A stretch of DNA of 64,000 nt from Streptomyces seoulensis (GCF_004328625.1 NZ_CP032229.1:2852001-2916000); one strand, 5' to 3'; counted from the stretch's first letter, positions 52,563-62,078 are shown. Notes: generated by a model not told the origin, from the letters alone. Numbers and translations: made by a program.

Positions 52563-53564
52563 CTACACATGCGTCGGGAGCGCTTTCGCGCCATCCTCGG
52601 TGACCCTCGTGGCACCGAAGTAGTCACCGCCGTCGATCGGGTCGAACCGGATCACCGCACCCGTGCGCGGCGCGTCGATCATGTAGCCGCCGCCCACGTA
52701 GATGCCGACGTGGTGGATGGCCCGCGAGTCGTTCGGATCGTGCGAGAAGAACACCAGGTCACCGGGGAGCAGTTCATTGCGCGCGGGATGCGGACCGGCG
52801 TTGTACTGGTCGTTCGCCACGCGCGGCAGCTTGATCCCGACCTGGTCGTACGACGCCTGGGTCAGCCCCGAGCAGTCGAACCGCCCGCTCTGCGCGGCCG
52901 TACCGGTGCCGCCCCACAGATACGGGGTGCCGAGCTTGCTCTGCGCGTAGGCGATGGCCCCGGCGGCCTGCCGGGAGGGGTCCACCCGGGCGACCGGCGC
53001 GGCGAAGCTCTTCGCCAGCGTCGTGATCGTCTTCACGTAGTTCCGGGTCTCCCGGTACGGCGGCACGCCCCCGTACCGGATGACCGCGTAGGCGCCCGCG
53101 TTGTAGGAGGCCAGCATGTTGGCCGAGATGTCACCGGGAACGTCCTTGACGTACTTGGCCAGTTCGCAGTCGTAGGAGGCCGCCGAGGGGATCGCGTCCG
53201 CCGGGTCCCACACGTCCCGGTCGCCGTCACCGTCCCCGTCCACCCCGTGGGTGGCCCAGGTGCCGGGGATGAACTGCGCTATCCCCTGTGCCTTCGCGGG
53301 GCTGCGCGCACCGGGGTTGAACCCGCTCTCCTGGTACAACTGGGCGGCCAGCAGCGCCGGGTTGATGGCCGGGCACAGGTTGCCCCACTTCTGCACCAGC
53401 GTCTGGTACGCGGCCGGGACGGCGCCCTTGGCCAGCCCGACACCGCCGGCGGCGGCCCCGCCCGCGAGGTTCCCCGCGACGATGTACACCCCGACGACGA
53501 GCAGCATCACGAAGCTCAGGCCGAGCCCGATCGCGGCGCCTCCGGCCACCCATACTTTGCGCAC
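52563..53564 (-). CDS. Bifunctional wall hydrolase: lytic transglycosylase plus NlpC/P60 endopeptidase
   Basis: A 333-residue membrane-anchored enzyme. One N-terminal helix (about 8-33) is followed by a transglycosylase domain with catalytic Glu in LYQESGFNPGA, then AQGIAQFIPGTW and MLASYNAGAYAVIRYGG. The NlpC/P60 domain is C-terminal: Cys in RFDCSGLTQ, His in HHVGIYVG. This layout matches VirB1-like hydrolases of Gram-positive conjugation systems (Tn916 Orf14 type). It may open the wall for the type IV-like machine encoded 3 kb away. GGGGGAGGG precedes the GTG. Confidence 0.9.
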   Translation of the reverse strand: MRKVWVAGGAAIGLGLSFVMLLVVGVYIVAGNLAGGAAAGGVGLAKGAVPAAYQTLVQKWGNLCPAINPALLAAQLYQESGFNPGARSPAKAQGIAQFIPGTWATHGVDGDGDGDRDVWDPADAIPSAASYDCELAKYVKDVPGDISANMLASYNAGAYAVIRYGGVPPYRETRNYVKTITTLAKSFAAPVARVDPSRQAAGAIAYAQSKLGTPYLWGGTGTAAQSGRFDCSGLTQASYDQVGIKLPRVANDQYNAGPHPARNELLPGDLVFFSHDPNDSRAIHHVGIYVGGGYMIDAPRTGAVIRFDPIDGGDYFGATRVTEDGAKALPTHV

Positions 53565-53667
53565 GGGTCAACCCTCCCCCATAAACGGCCGGTTCAAGGC
53601 CGATTTGCCCGCGCGCGCGGCCCGCAGGCCAACAATTCGGCCTATCCGTGACCGGCCAGACGCCCCG

Positions 53668-54435
53668 TCAGCTACCGGTCGCCGTCCGGTACAGCGCGGC
53701 CGCCGCGCGCCCCAGCACCACGCTGTAGGACACGTCCGCCGTCGACCCGCCCCGCTGATGGCCGCCGAGCACCCCGACCACCTGACCGGACCCGTTCAGC
53801 CACGGGCTCCCGCTGGTCCCGCCGCTGAAGCCGGGACAGTGCACCCGCTGCTGGGTCAGGCCGCGCGCCACCGGCCGGTCGGTGCACATCACCGGTGTGT
53901 CGCGCGCGTCCGGCAGTCCGAAGAGGGTCACGGCGCCCGCGCCGGCCACGGTCCCGGTGGCGAACCGGTTCCCGCCCACCACGTCCTCGACCCGCCGGCC
54001 GTCCACCTCGCCGACGTGCGCGAAGGCCACGTCGCTGTCCTCGTCCTTGTCCGCCGTCCACCCCTCGGGCAGCACCCACTCGCCCACCGGCCACATCCCG
54101 TACGGCGCACGCCCGTCGCGGTAGCCCGGCGCGAAGAACAGCTTGCCGTCGACGTGGGTGATGCAGTGCGCGGCGGTGACCAGCAGGTCATGGGCGGGGC
54201 TGTGCACCACCGAGGCGGTGCAGAAGTGGCCGCGGTCGGGCCGGCCCGACCCGTCCGCGCCGAACAGCGCGCCCACCCGGGCGGTCCGCGCGTCGGCGGG
54301 CGCGGTGACGGTCACCCCGAGCGGGCCGCGTCCGTCGTCGGCGGCCGCAACGGAGGCCGAGGTGAGTGCGAGCATGACGACCGCGCCGAGCAGGGCGGGC
54401 CGCGAGGTGACCGGGTTGCGTGCGCTGCGCTTCAT
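53668..54435 (-). CDS. Secreted trypsin-like serine protease
   Basis: A 255-residue protease with a signal peptide (about residues 1-32, ending ASVAAAD). The catalytic triad is visible: His in LVTAAHCITHV, Asp in DEDSDVAFAHV, Ser in GFSGGTSGSPWL. Four cysteines (two near the His, two near the Ser) probably form disulfides. It resembles V8/trypsin-like exported enzymes of Streptomyces. Substrate unknown. Confidence 0.85.
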   Translation of the reverse strand: MKRSARNPVTSRPALLGAVVMLALTSASVAAADDGRGPLGVTVTAPADARTARVGALFGADGSGRPDRGHFCTASVVHSPAHDLLVTAAHCITHVDGKLFFAPGYRDGRAPYGMWPVGEWVLPEGWTADKDEDSDVAFAHVGEVDGRRVEDVVGGNRFATGTVAGAGAVTLFGLPDARDTPVMCTDRPVARGLTQQRVHCPGFSGGTSGSPWLNGSGQVVGVLGGHQRGGSTADVSYSVVLGRAAAALYRTATGS

Positions 54436-54578
54436 CAGTCCTCACTCTGTCCCCCCAGGGTGAGAAACCTGCCCGTTCGTCGCTGAGATTTTCCTGTGAA
54501 CCGGTCTCCAACTCACCCGCCGTCGGCCGGAGTGCCGTCCACCCTACCGACGCCGGTCACGCTCCGCCCGCCGTGCGG

Positions 54579-55520
54579 TCACACGGTGTCAACACCTTCG
54601 GTCGCGGGTGCCGCGAGCCCCCAGGTGACGCCGGTCAGCTCCTCGGAGAGCATCCACAGCCGCCGGGCCGCCTCCGGGTCGCTCGCCGCCGCGCTCCGGC
54701 CGACCAGCGCGGGGGCACCGCGCATCTCGCCGAGGCCGCCCGGGCCGACGTAGGACGCGCCGGGCAGGTCCTGGGTGGCCGCGAACAGGGTGGGCAGCGA
54801 GCCGCCCTTGTCGTCCTGGGCGAACACCTTGTTGCCGACGCCCATGAAGACGCGGGCCAGCGGGTTCGCGGCATGGCTCTGGAGGTTGGTCGCGGCGTAA
54901 CCGGGGTGGGCGGCGAGGGCGCGCACCCCGGACCCCGCCCCGGTGAGGCGGCGCTGGAGCTCCAGGGTGAACAGGAGGTTGGCCAGCTTGGACTGGGCGT
55001 AGGCGCGGGTCGGGGTGTAGCGGCCGCGCAGGTTGACGTCGTCGAAGCTGATCCGGCCGTCCCCGCCCCGGTGCAGCCCGGAGGAGACGGTCACCACGCG
55101 GTCGGTGAGGTGCGGCAGCAGCAGGTTGGTCAGGGCGAAGTGCCCGAGGTGGTTGGTGCCGAACTGGGTCTCGAAGCCCTGCTTCGTCCGCCCCTCGGGC
55201 AGCATCATCACGCCCGCGTTGTTGACCAGCAGGTCCAGCGGGCGGTCCCAGCCGGCCGCGAACTCCCTTACCGAGTCCAGGTCCGCCAGGTCCAGGCGGC
55301 GGACCTCGGTACTGCCGCTCACCCGCCCCGCCGCGGCCGCGCCGCGCGCCGGGTCCCGCACCGCGAACACCACGTGCGCCCCGGACCGCGCCAGCGCGGC
55401 GGCGGCCATGAAGCCGATCCCGCTGTTGGCACCGGTCACCACGGCCGTACGGCCGCTCAGATCGGGCAGACGGTCCACATTCCACCGGCGCGCGCCGCGC
55501 GCCTCGTTCGTCTCGGCCAT
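54579..55520 (-). CDS. Short-chain dehydrogenase/reductase (retinol dehydrogenase-like)
   Basis: A 313-residue oxidoreductase: cofactor motif TGANSGIGF, NNAGVMM, catalytic serine in VVTVSSGLH and YAQSK for the Tyr-Lys pair. It resembles the SDRs known as retinol dehydrogenase-like or WWOX-like enzymes. It is divergent from a TetR gene. A near-consensus promoter puts transcription at its ATG, so the message is probably leaderless; a weak GAGG also precedes it. Confidence 0.9.
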   Translation of the reverse strand: MAETNEARGARRWNVDRLPDLSGRTAVVTGANSGIGFMAAAALARSGAHVVFAVRDPARGAAAAGRVSGSTEVRRLDLADLDSVREFAAGWDRPLDLLVNNAGVMMLPEGRTKQGFETQFGTNHLGHFALTNLLLPHLTDRVVTVSSGLHRGGDGRISFDDVNLRGRYTPTRAYAQSKLANLLFTLELQRRLTGAGSGVRALAAHPGYAATNLQSHAANPLARVFMGVGNKVFAQDDKGGSLPTLFAATQDLPGASYVGPGGLGEMRGAPALVGRSAAASDPEAARRLWMLSEELTGVTWGLAAPATEGVDTV

Positions 55521-55526
55521 GACCTC

Positions 55527-55566
55527 AATGTAGGCAACGCCAACAATGATGTCAACGACAACAATG
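55527..55566 (-). promoter_or_regulatory. SDR promoter embedded in a TetR direct-repeat operator
   Basis: On the minus strand TTGACA and TACATT are 17 bases apart (55555-55527), ending 6 bases before the SDR ATG. On the plus strand CAACGCCAACAATG (55535-55548) and CAACGACAACAATG (55553-55566) are near-identical 14-mers, 18 bp apart, which cover the -35 and spacer. The adjacent TetR protein probably binds there. Confidence 0.78.
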
Positions 55567-55618
55567 CATACACCGCCAACAAAGCTGGCGCCGACAACAT
55601 CGGGATACGATGACCCCC

Positions 55619-56227
55619 ATGCCGCGCATCCCCACAAGCCGCCCGTACCACCACGGCGACCTGCGCGCCGCCCTGCTCCAGAGCGCCGAGCGCACCCTGC
55701 GCGAGAAGGGCGCAGCCGCCCTCTCGCTGCGCGAACTGGCCCGCGCCACCGGCGTCAGCCACGCCGCCCCCGGCCGCCACTTCAAGGACAAGCAGGCCCT
55801 CCTCGACGCCCTCGCCCTCGCCGGCTACGAGCGTCTGAACCAGGCCCTCGCCGCCGCCGCCGACACCGGCCCCGACGCGGACTTCGAGCAGCGCATGACC
55901 GCCCTGGCCCGCGCCTACCTCGGCTTCGCGATCGACAACCCCGAGCTGCTGGAGCTGATGTTCGCGCGCAAGCACGAACCCGACAGCTCCGGCCGGCTCG
56001 CCGCCGCCGTCGACCAGTCCCTCGGCGCCCTCACCCGCACCTTCGCCGACGCCCAGGAACGCGGCGAGATCGTCCAGGGCGACCCCGAGCGCATCACCCT
56101 GGTCGCCGCCGCCGGACTGCACGGCCTCGCCGCCCTCGTCGCCGGCTGCGCGCTGGACGCCGAGGAGGCCCTGGCCGGCCTCGACACCCACGTCCACCTG
56201 CTGCTGCACGGGCTCAAACCGCGCTGA
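55619..56227 (+). CDS. TetR-family transcriptional regulator
   Basis: A 202-residue regulator. The helix-turn-helix spans about residues 10-55: YHHGDLRAALLQSAERTL, then SLRELARATGVSHAAPGRHF with FKDKQALLDALA. The ligand domain is C-terminal (TetR_C WHG-type). An ATG nine bases upstream overlaps TACGAT, a likely -10, so the downstream ATG is chosen and the message would be leaderless. It most likely represses the divergent SDR gene and itself. Confidence 0.88.
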   Translation: MPRIPTSRPYHHGDLRAALLQSAERTLREKGAAALSLRELARATGVSHAAPGRHFKDKQALLDALALAGYERLNQALAAAADTGPDADFEQRMTALARAYLGFAIDNPELLELMFARKHEPDSSGRLAAAVDQSLGALTRTFADAQERGEIVQGDPERITLVAAAGLHGLAALVAGCALDAEEALAGLDTHVHLLLHGLKPR

Positions 56228-56525
56228 CGCCGCGTGAGAACATCGTCTCGACGTCTCACCCGACCGGCCGTCAGAAACCGCGCGGGGGACGGAAGGGACG
56301 TAAAAGAGCCCAACGACGGAACCACACCACAGGTTTCGCACCCGCGTCATTGCCCGGCGTGACCTGCCGTGATACACAGAGTGACCGTACGCGCCAAATG
56401 TACGAGACCCGCCTGTGAATGCCGCCAAGTCGACATACGACGGCGACGTTGTCGGCGACAATGAGACCTGACCTCTGCACACCGCAGAGGAGCGGCACAA
56501 CTACCCACCAGGGGCGGTGACTTAC
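56228..56525. other. Intergenic region before the type IV secretion-like operon
   Basis: About 300 bp without a gene. It must hold the promoter of the operon that starts at 56526. It is visibly less GC-rich than its surroundings. I find no clear -10/-35 pair, operator palindrome or terminator; a small stem CTCTGC-ACACC-GCAGAG lies near 56473-56489, 40 bp before the first gene. Confidence 0.5.
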
Positions 56526-56834
56526 ATGCTCTTTGCGGCCGACAAGGGAGACATCAACACCATCATCGGCGGGATCGCTCCGGACTGGGGGCCTTTCGGC
56601 AGCCTGGGCAACGAAGCGAAGGTCATGATCGAGGTCGTGATGGCCGTCGCCATCCTTCTCTGCCTCGGCATCGCCATCTGGGGCGCGGCCAAACAGCGCA
56701 TCGGCGCCACCGCCCTGCGGGACACCTTCAGCGCGGAGCAGGGCAAGGGACTCATCATCGCGGGCCTCACCGGGGTCTTCATCATCGGCTCCCTCGGCAC
56801 GCTGTTCACCATCGTGTACGGCATGGCCGTCTGA
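56526..56834 (+). CDS. VirB2/TrbC-like small membrane protein (pilin-like) of the type IV-like operon
   Basis: A 102-residue protein with two membrane helices (about residues 35-55 and 78-98) separated by a polar loop with KQRIGATALRDTFSAEQGKG. Size and two-helix layout resemble VirB2/TrbC-type pilins, but there is no strong sequence signature, and a typical cleaved signal peptide is not obvious. A GTG nine bases upstream is an alternative start. It is the first gene of the operon, 112 bp before the VirB8-like gene. Confidence 0.72.
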   Translation: MLFAADKGDINTIIGGIAPDWGPFGSLGNEAKVMIEVVMAVAILLCLGIAIWGAAKQRIGATALRDTFSAEQGKGLIIAGLTGVFIIGSLGTLFTIVYGMAV

Positions 56835-56945
56835 CGCCCGGACTCGAGGTCGCGTTTCCCTGATGTCCAGTCACCACACCGCGCCCGCGCGAGGACCAGC
56901 CCGGCTACCGTCGTACGAACACGAGACGGAGAGGGCGGACGCGGC

Positions 56946-57764
56946 ATGAGCACCTCAGGCGAGCACGGTTACCCCGACACCGGCCAGACCCGCACCCACC
57001 TCCCCGGCGGCGACCCCTACGGCGGCGCCCCCCGCCGATCCCCCCGCTCCTCCTCCCGCAGCCTCATCACCGTCGTCGGCGTGGTCGTCCTCCTGATCGC
57101 AGCGATCGCCTTCGCCAACCGGGGGACTTCACCGAAGGACGGCGGCGCGAAGGCGCGAGCGGTCGGGTCGGAGGCCGCACCGACCGCGCCCTCGGGCACC
57201 AAGCCGGTGAAGACGGAAGACACCGGGGTACCGGCCGGCTTCGCGCACACCGCGCAGGGAGCGCAGTCGGCCGCGTCGAACTACGCCGTGGCGCTGGGCT
57301 CGACGAACATGTTCAAGCGGGATGACCGCCACGCCCTCCTGAAGGCCCTTTACACCCCCGCCGCGGCGGCCTCCCTCCAGGCACCCATGGACAAGGCCTA
57401 CTCGTCTCAACTCCTGGCGCGTATGGGCCTCGACGCTCAAGGCGATCCCCCGAAGAACAGCACGTTCGTCTCCCGCGTGGTGCCCATCGGCACCACAGTG
57501 CACGCGTACACGGACGACAAGGCCAAGGTCGCACTCTGGTACACGGGACTCATTGGCATGGCCGGCAACGGCTCCACCGATCCCGTCACCTCCTCTTGGA
57601 AGACCTGGACGTTCGACCTGGAGTGGTCCGGGGGCGACTGGAAGATCGCCGCCGACACCCAGAAGGACGGCCCGGCCCCGGTACCCGGTGACGACAAGGC
57701 CGCCACCACCGACGAGATCAGCAAGGCAACCGAAGAGTACGGAGGGTTCACGTATGCCAGGTAA
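56946..57764 (+). CDS. VirB8/TcpC-like membrane-anchored protein
   Basis: A 272-residue protein: cytoplasmic Pro/Gly/Ser-rich tail (1-38), one membrane helix (about 40-57, LITVVGVVVLLIAAIAFA), a linker, then an extracytoplasmic domain of about 170 residues with the alternating pattern of NTF2-like domains (GAQSAASNYAVALGSTNMF, VALWYTGLIGM, TWTFDLEWSGGDWKIAA). VirB8 and TcpC have this topology and form part of the inner-membrane or wall-facing scaffold of conjugation machines. The start of the next gene lies within its last codons. Confidence 0.72.
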   Translation: MSTSGEHGYPDTGQTRTHLPGGDPYGGAPRRSPRSSSRSLITVVGVVVLLIAAIAFANRGTSPKDGGAKARAVGSEAAPTAPSGTKPVKTEDTGVPAGFAHTAQGAQSAASNYAVALGSTNMFKRDDRHALLKALYTPAAAASLQAPMDKAYSSQLLARMGLDAQGDPPKNSTFVSRVVPIGTTVHAYTDDKAKVALWYTGLIGMAGNGSTDPVTSSWKTWTFDLEWSGGDWKIAADTQKDGPAPVPGDDKAATTDEISKATEEYGGFTYAR

Positions 57765-59094
57765 CCCTCGAGGTGCGCTCCGCCTCGCGAGCATCGTGAC
57801 GGCCGTGCAGACGGCCGCCGTGCTCACGGCCACACGTGCCTTCGCCGCGCCGTCCCCTCCGGCCACCCCGTCCGGGAGCCCCTCACCGTCCTCCGGGACC
57901 GACTGCAGCATCATCCCGGGCCAAGCCAAGAAATACTGCGAGCGGGGCAACGCACGCAGTGGATCCGGCGGAGCCACCACCCCGGACATCACCTCCCCGC
58001 TCGACCCCCTCTCCTCCCTCGCCAAAGGCTGCGCGGACGCCGCCTCGTGGACGATCGGGAAGTTGAGTGACGCGGTGAAGGAGACGGCGAACGTCGACTT
58101 CACGAACCCGAAGTTCCTCCAGCAGTACGCGGTGGTGTTCGCCGCCTCGACGATCCTCACGCTCGTCCTGTGGCTCCTCGCCGTGGCCAAGCGAGCGGTA
58201 CGAGGCGTCCCCCTGACCACCGCCATCTCGGAAGCCGTCGGCTTCCTCTGGCTCACGGTCCTCGCCTCCGCCTTCACCCCCCTGATCCTCTACACGGTCG
58301 TCTCCGCGGCCGACGGCGTCACCGACGTGCTGGCGAAAGCCACCGGCGACCAGGCGGACACGTTCTTCGGCACCTTCTCCGGCGCCCTGGCCAAGGGCGA
58401 CAACATCGGCGGCGGCCCCATCATGCTGATCGTCGTCTCCCTCGTCAGCATCCTCGCCGCAGGCGTCCTCTGGCTCGAACTCGTCATCCGCGCAGCCCTG
58501 TTGTACGTAGGCGCCCTCCTCGGCACCGTCGTCTACGCCGGCCTCGTCGACAAGAACCTGTGGGGCCACGTCCGCCGCTGGGCCGGCATCATGATCGCCG
58601 TCATCATGGTCAAACCGGTCATCGTCATCGTCCTCGGCCTCGCCGGCGCCCTCTCCGGCGACAGCGGCCCCGACGCCTTCGGCGCCGTCGTCTCCGGCCT
58701 CTCCATCATCCTGCTCGCCATCTTCGCCAGCGCGATGATCTACCGCTTCGTCCCCGGCTTCGGCGACGAGATCGCCGGCTCCCGCAACAACCGCATCATG
58801 CAGGGCGCCGAGGGCAAGGCCGCCGCCGTCATCAGCTCCCCCGCCACCCTCGTCGCCCAGGGCATCAAGACCCACAGCACCCGCGCCGACAGCAACGCGG
58901 GCGGCGGACAGGGCGGCAGCACCCCCCGCCCCGCCAACCCCGCCTCCGGCGGCGTCGCCGCCCACAGCGGCCGTACCCCCCAAAGCGCCCCCGCCGCGGC
59001 CCCCGCACCCCGCGCACCCAGCCCGGTCAACACCCCGCACGCAGGCAACACCCGCAACAGCAGCACCAACCGCTCTGGAGGTGAAGGGCGTTGA
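57754..59094 (+). CDS. VirB6/TrbL-like polytopic membrane protein
   Basis: A 446-residue protein with an apparent signal peptide (cleavage near ATRAFAA), an extracytoplasmic Pro/Ser region with three cysteines, about five to six membrane helices (residues 130-345), and a Pro/Ala/Ser-rich cytoplasmic tail of about 90 residues. This is the topology of VirB6/TrbL components, which form the membrane channel. GGAGGG is seven bases before the ATG; the gene overlaps the VirB8-like gene by 11 bases. Confidence 0.78.
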   Translation: MPGNPRGALRLASIVTAVQTAAVLTATRAFAAPSPPATPSGSPSPSSGTDCSIIPGQAKKYCERGNARSGSGGATTPDITSPLDPLSSLAKGCADAASWTIGKLSDAVKETANVDFTNPKFLQQYAVVFAASTILTLVLWLLAVAKRAVRGVPLTTAISEAVGFLWLTVLASAFTPLILYTVVSAADGVTDVLAKATGDQADTFFGTFSGALAKGDNIGGGPIMLIVVSLVSILAAGVLWLELVIRAALLYVGALLGTVVYAGLVDKNLWGHVRRWAGIMIAVIMVKPVIVIVLGLAGALSGDSGPDAFGAVVSGLSIILLAIFASAMIYRFVPGFGDEIAGSRNNRIMQGAEGKAAAVISSPATLVAQGIKTHSTRADSNAGGGQGGSTPRPANPASGGVAAHSGRTPQSAPAAAPAPRAPSPVNTPHAGNTRNSSTNRSGGEGR

Positions 59095-60650
59095 CGACCG
59101 AGGCCCACCTGTCCCATCCGGTCTCGCCCCGCCGTACGTATCTCATCGGCCGCGCCCGGCCCAACGCGATCATCGGCCGCAACCGCGAGTCCGGCGAGAT
59201 CGCCCTGATCGTCGTCGGCGCGTTCCTCGGCATGATGTGCGGCCTCCTCGTACCCGCCCTCCCCCTGCGCATCGCGCTCCTCAGCGGCCTGCCGATGCTC
59301 GCGGTCGCCGCGGTCTACGTGCCGTACAAGCGCCGCACCTTCTACAAGTGGTTCGAGATCAACCGCTCCTACAAGCGCACCGTCAAGCGCCAGGCCGTCT
59401 ACCGCTCCCCCGTCATGGAGGCCGGCACCCGCCTCGACGGCCGCGAGGTCGAGATCGGGCCGCCCCCCGGCATCGGCCGCATCACCTGGCTCGCCGCGCC
59501 CTTCGGCCCCGACGAGATCGCCGTACTGCTGCACGCCGACCGCAAGACCGTCACCGCCGCCATCGAGATCGAGGGGCCCGGCGTCGGCCTGCGCGACTCC
59601 GAGGACCAGGAAGCCCTCGTCGACCGCTTCGGCACCCTCCTCAAGCACGTGGCCAACGGCGACGGCTTCGTCACCCGCATCCAGATGCTCGCCCGCACGC
59701 TGCCCGCCGACCCCGACGCCCACGCCAAGGACGTCGTCCTGCGCGGCGACGGCCGCTCCCCCGAGTGGCTCCAGCGGTCCTACGACCAGCTCCAGTCGAT
59801 GGTGTCCACCAGCAGCGAGCAGCACCGCGCCTACCTCGTCGCCTGCATGAACTACAGCCGCGACCTGGCCGCCGAGGCGCACGCGATGGCCCGCGCCGCC
59901 CGCCCCCAGGCCGGCCGCAAGCTCGACCGCGACGCCGGACTCGCCATCGTCATGGCCCGCGAGCTGACCGACATCTGCTCCCGCCTCCAGGAAGCCGACA
60001 TCCGGGTCCGGCAGCCCCTCGGACAGGGCCGCCTCTCCTCCCTGATCCACTCCATGTACGACCCGGACCACCCCATCGACCACATCCAGGCCATGACCCA
60101 GCGCAACGCCTGGCCCGCCGAGCTGAACGCCATGGAGCCCACCTACCTGCAGGCCAAGACCCGCGAGTCCACCACCCGCGCCCCCTGGTGCCACGCCACC
60201 GCCTGGGTGAAGGAATGGCCGATGACCCCCGTCGGCGTCAACTTCCTCGCCCCGCTCCTCGTCCACACCCCGGACGTGATCCGCACCGTCGCCGTCGCCA
60301 TGGACCTCGAACCCACCGAGATCGCCATCGAGCGCATGCTGACGGAGAAGACCAACGACGAGGCCGAGGCGTCCCGCGCGGCCAAGATGAACCGCACCGT
60401 CGACCCGCGCGACGTCGCCGCCCACTCCCGCCTCGACCAGCGCGGCGAGGACCTCGCCAGCGGAGCCGCCGGCGTCAACCTCGTCGGCTACATCACCGTC
60501 TCCGCCCGCTCCCCCGAGGCACTCAACCGCGACAAGCGCACGATCCGCGCCTCGGCGGGCAAGTCGTACCTGAAGCTGGAGTGGTGCGACCGCGAGCACC
60601 ACCGCGCGTTCGTGAACACCCTCCCGTTCGCCACCGGCATCCGAAGGTAG
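59091..60650 (+). CDS. SCO6880-family protein (VirB3/VirB4 N-terminal-like)
   Basis: A 519-residue protein with two helices near the N-terminus (about 38-58 and 62-78: IALIVVGAFLGMMCGLLVP and LSGLPMLAVAAVYVPYK) and a long cytoplasmic domain. The first part resembles VirB3/PrgI, and the rest resembles the N-terminal, non-ATPase half of VirB4 (IGRITWLAAPFGPDEIAVLLH; PWCHATAWVKEWP). The ATPase half is a separate gene just downstream, so VirB4 appears split. TTG start overlaps the previous stop (TTGA). Confidence 0.82.
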   Translation: MTTEAHLSHPVSPRRTYLIGRARPNAIIGRNRESGEIALIVVGAFLGMMCGLLVPALPLRIALLSGLPMLAVAAVYVPYKRRTFYKWFEINRSYKRTVKRQAVYRSPVMEAGTRLDGREVEIGPPPGIGRITWLAAPFGPDEIAVLLHADRKTVTAAIEIEGPGVGLRDSEDQEALVDRFGTLLKHVANGDGFVTRIQMLARTLPADPDAHAKDVVLRGDGRSPEWLQRSYDQLQSMVSTSSEQHRAYLVACMNYSRDLAAEAHAMARAARPQAGRKLDRDAGLAIVMARELTDICSRLQEADIRVRQPLGQGRLSSLIHSMYDPDHPIDHIQAMTQRNAWPAELNAMEPTYLQAKTRESTTRAPWCHATAWVKEWPMTPVGVNFLAPLLVHTPDVIRTVAVAMDLEPTEIAIERMLTEKTNDEAEASRAAKMNRTVDPRDVAAHSRLDQRGEDLASGAAGVNLVGYITVSARSPEALNRDKRTIRASAGKSYLKLEWCDREHHRAFVNTLPFATGIRR

Positions 60651-60659
60651 AGGCTCTCC

Positions 60660-62069
60660 ATGCGAGATCCGCTCTCCGTCCTCACCGACGCCTTCACGTC
60701 CTTCCTCTTCGGGAAGGTCGAGACCACCCGCCTCCCGGTGCGCACCTCCACCGGGCAGGCCCAGGCGGTCTACCTGCCGACGGCCGCCCCCGGCCTCGGC
60801 GACTCAGGCGTCATCATCGGCCGCGAGGTCTACTCCGGGAAGGGCTACATCTACGACCCCTTCCAGCTCTACGGCCAGCAGCTCCCGGCCCCGCACTGGC
60901 TCGTCCTCGGCGAGTCCGGCAACGGCAAGTCGGCGCTGGAGAAGACGTATGTACTCCGCCAGCTCCGCTTCAAGGACCGCCAGGTCGTCGTCCTGGACGC
61001 CCAGGGCGAGGACGGCGTCGGCGAATGGAACCTCATCGCGGAGGAGCTGGGGATAACCCCCATCCGGCTCGACCCGACCGCCGCGCTCAACCACGGCATC
61101 CGGCTCAACCCGCTCGACCCCGCGATCACCACCACGGGCCAGCTCGCGCTGCTCCGCACGATCATCGAGGTCGCGCTCGGCCACGGCCTGGACGAACGCT
61201 CCGGCTTCGCCCTCAAGGTCGCGCACTCCTACGTCAACGAGACCATCGTCGACCGCCAGCCCGTCCTCATGGACATCGTCGAGCAGCTCCGCCACCCCGA
61301 GCCGGAGTCCGCCGAGGCGATGAACGTGGCCATAGACGACGTACGGGCCTGGGGCCTGGACGTCGCCCTGGTGATCGACCGGCTGGTCGACGGCGACCTG
61401 CGCGGCATGTTCGACGGCCCGACCACGGTCGGCATCGACCTGGACGCCCCGCTGATCGTCTTCGACCTCTCGCACATCGACCGCAACTCCATCGCCATGC
61501 CCATCCTGATGGCGATCGTCGGCGTGTGGCTGGAGCACACCTGGATCAGGCCCGACCGCAAGAAGCGCATCTTCCTGGTCGAGGAAGCCTGGCACATCAT
61601 CAACAGCCCGTTCGTGGCCCAGCTGTTCCAGCGACTGCTGAAGTTCGGCCGGCGCCTCGGCCTGTCCTTCGTCGCCGTCGTCCACCACCTCTCCGACGTG
61701 GTCGACGGCGCGGCGGCGAAGGAGGCGGCCGCGATCCTCAAGATGGCCTCCACCAGGACTATCTACGCCCAGAAGGCCGACGAGGCCAGAGCGACCGGTC
61801 GGGTCCTCGGCCTGCCCCGATGGGCCGTGGAGATCATCCCGACGCTCACCCCCGGCATCGCGGTCTGGGACGTCAACGGCAACGTCCAGGTGGTCAAACA
61901 CCTGGTCACCGAGACCGAACGCCCGCTGGTCTTCACCGACCGCGCGATGACCGAGTCCTCCGCCGACCTCACCGACGACGCCCTGCGCGCCGCCGAACTG
62001 GAGGCCGAGCAGCGGGCCGCCGCCTTCGTGGAACAGCACGTGGGCGACTCCGAGTCGACGGTGGCATAG
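60660..62069 (+). CDS. VirB4-like ATPase
   Basis: A 469-residue cytoplasmic ATPase. Walker A is LVLGESGNGKSAL (about residues 82-94), Walker B is RIFLVEEAWHII, and the region FGRRLGLSFVAVVHHLSD matches the conserved glutamine/arginine area of VirB4/TraC ATPases. It powers assembly or transport in type IV systems. It follows the SCO6880-family gene by 9 bp, and the VirD4-like gene follows by 9 bp. Both ATP motifs are intact, unlike those of the next gene. Confidence 0.88.
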   Translation: MRDPLSVLTDAFTSFLFGKVETTRLPVRTSTGQAQAVYLPTAAPGLGDSGVIIGREVYSGKGYIYDPFQLYGQQLPAPHWLVLGESGNGKSALEKTYVLRQLRFKDRQVVVLDAQGEDGVGEWNLIAEELGITPIRLDPTAALNHGIRLNPLDPAITTTGQLALLRTIIEVALGHGLDERSGFALKVAHSYVNETIVDRQPVLMDIVEQLRHPEPESAEAMNVAIDDVRAWGLDVALVIDRLVDGDLRGMFDGPTTVGIDLDAPLIVFDLSHIDRNSIAMPILMAIVGVWLEHTWIRPDRKKRIFLVEEAWHIINSPFVAQLFQRLLKFGRRLGLSFVAVVHHLSDVVDGAAAKEAAAILKMASTRTIYAQKADEARATGRVLGLPRWAVEIIPTLTPGIAVWDVNGNVQVVKHLVTETERPLVFTDRAMTESSADLTDDALRAAELEAEQRAAAFVEQHVGDSESTVA

Positions 62070-62078
62070 GGAGAGCAC

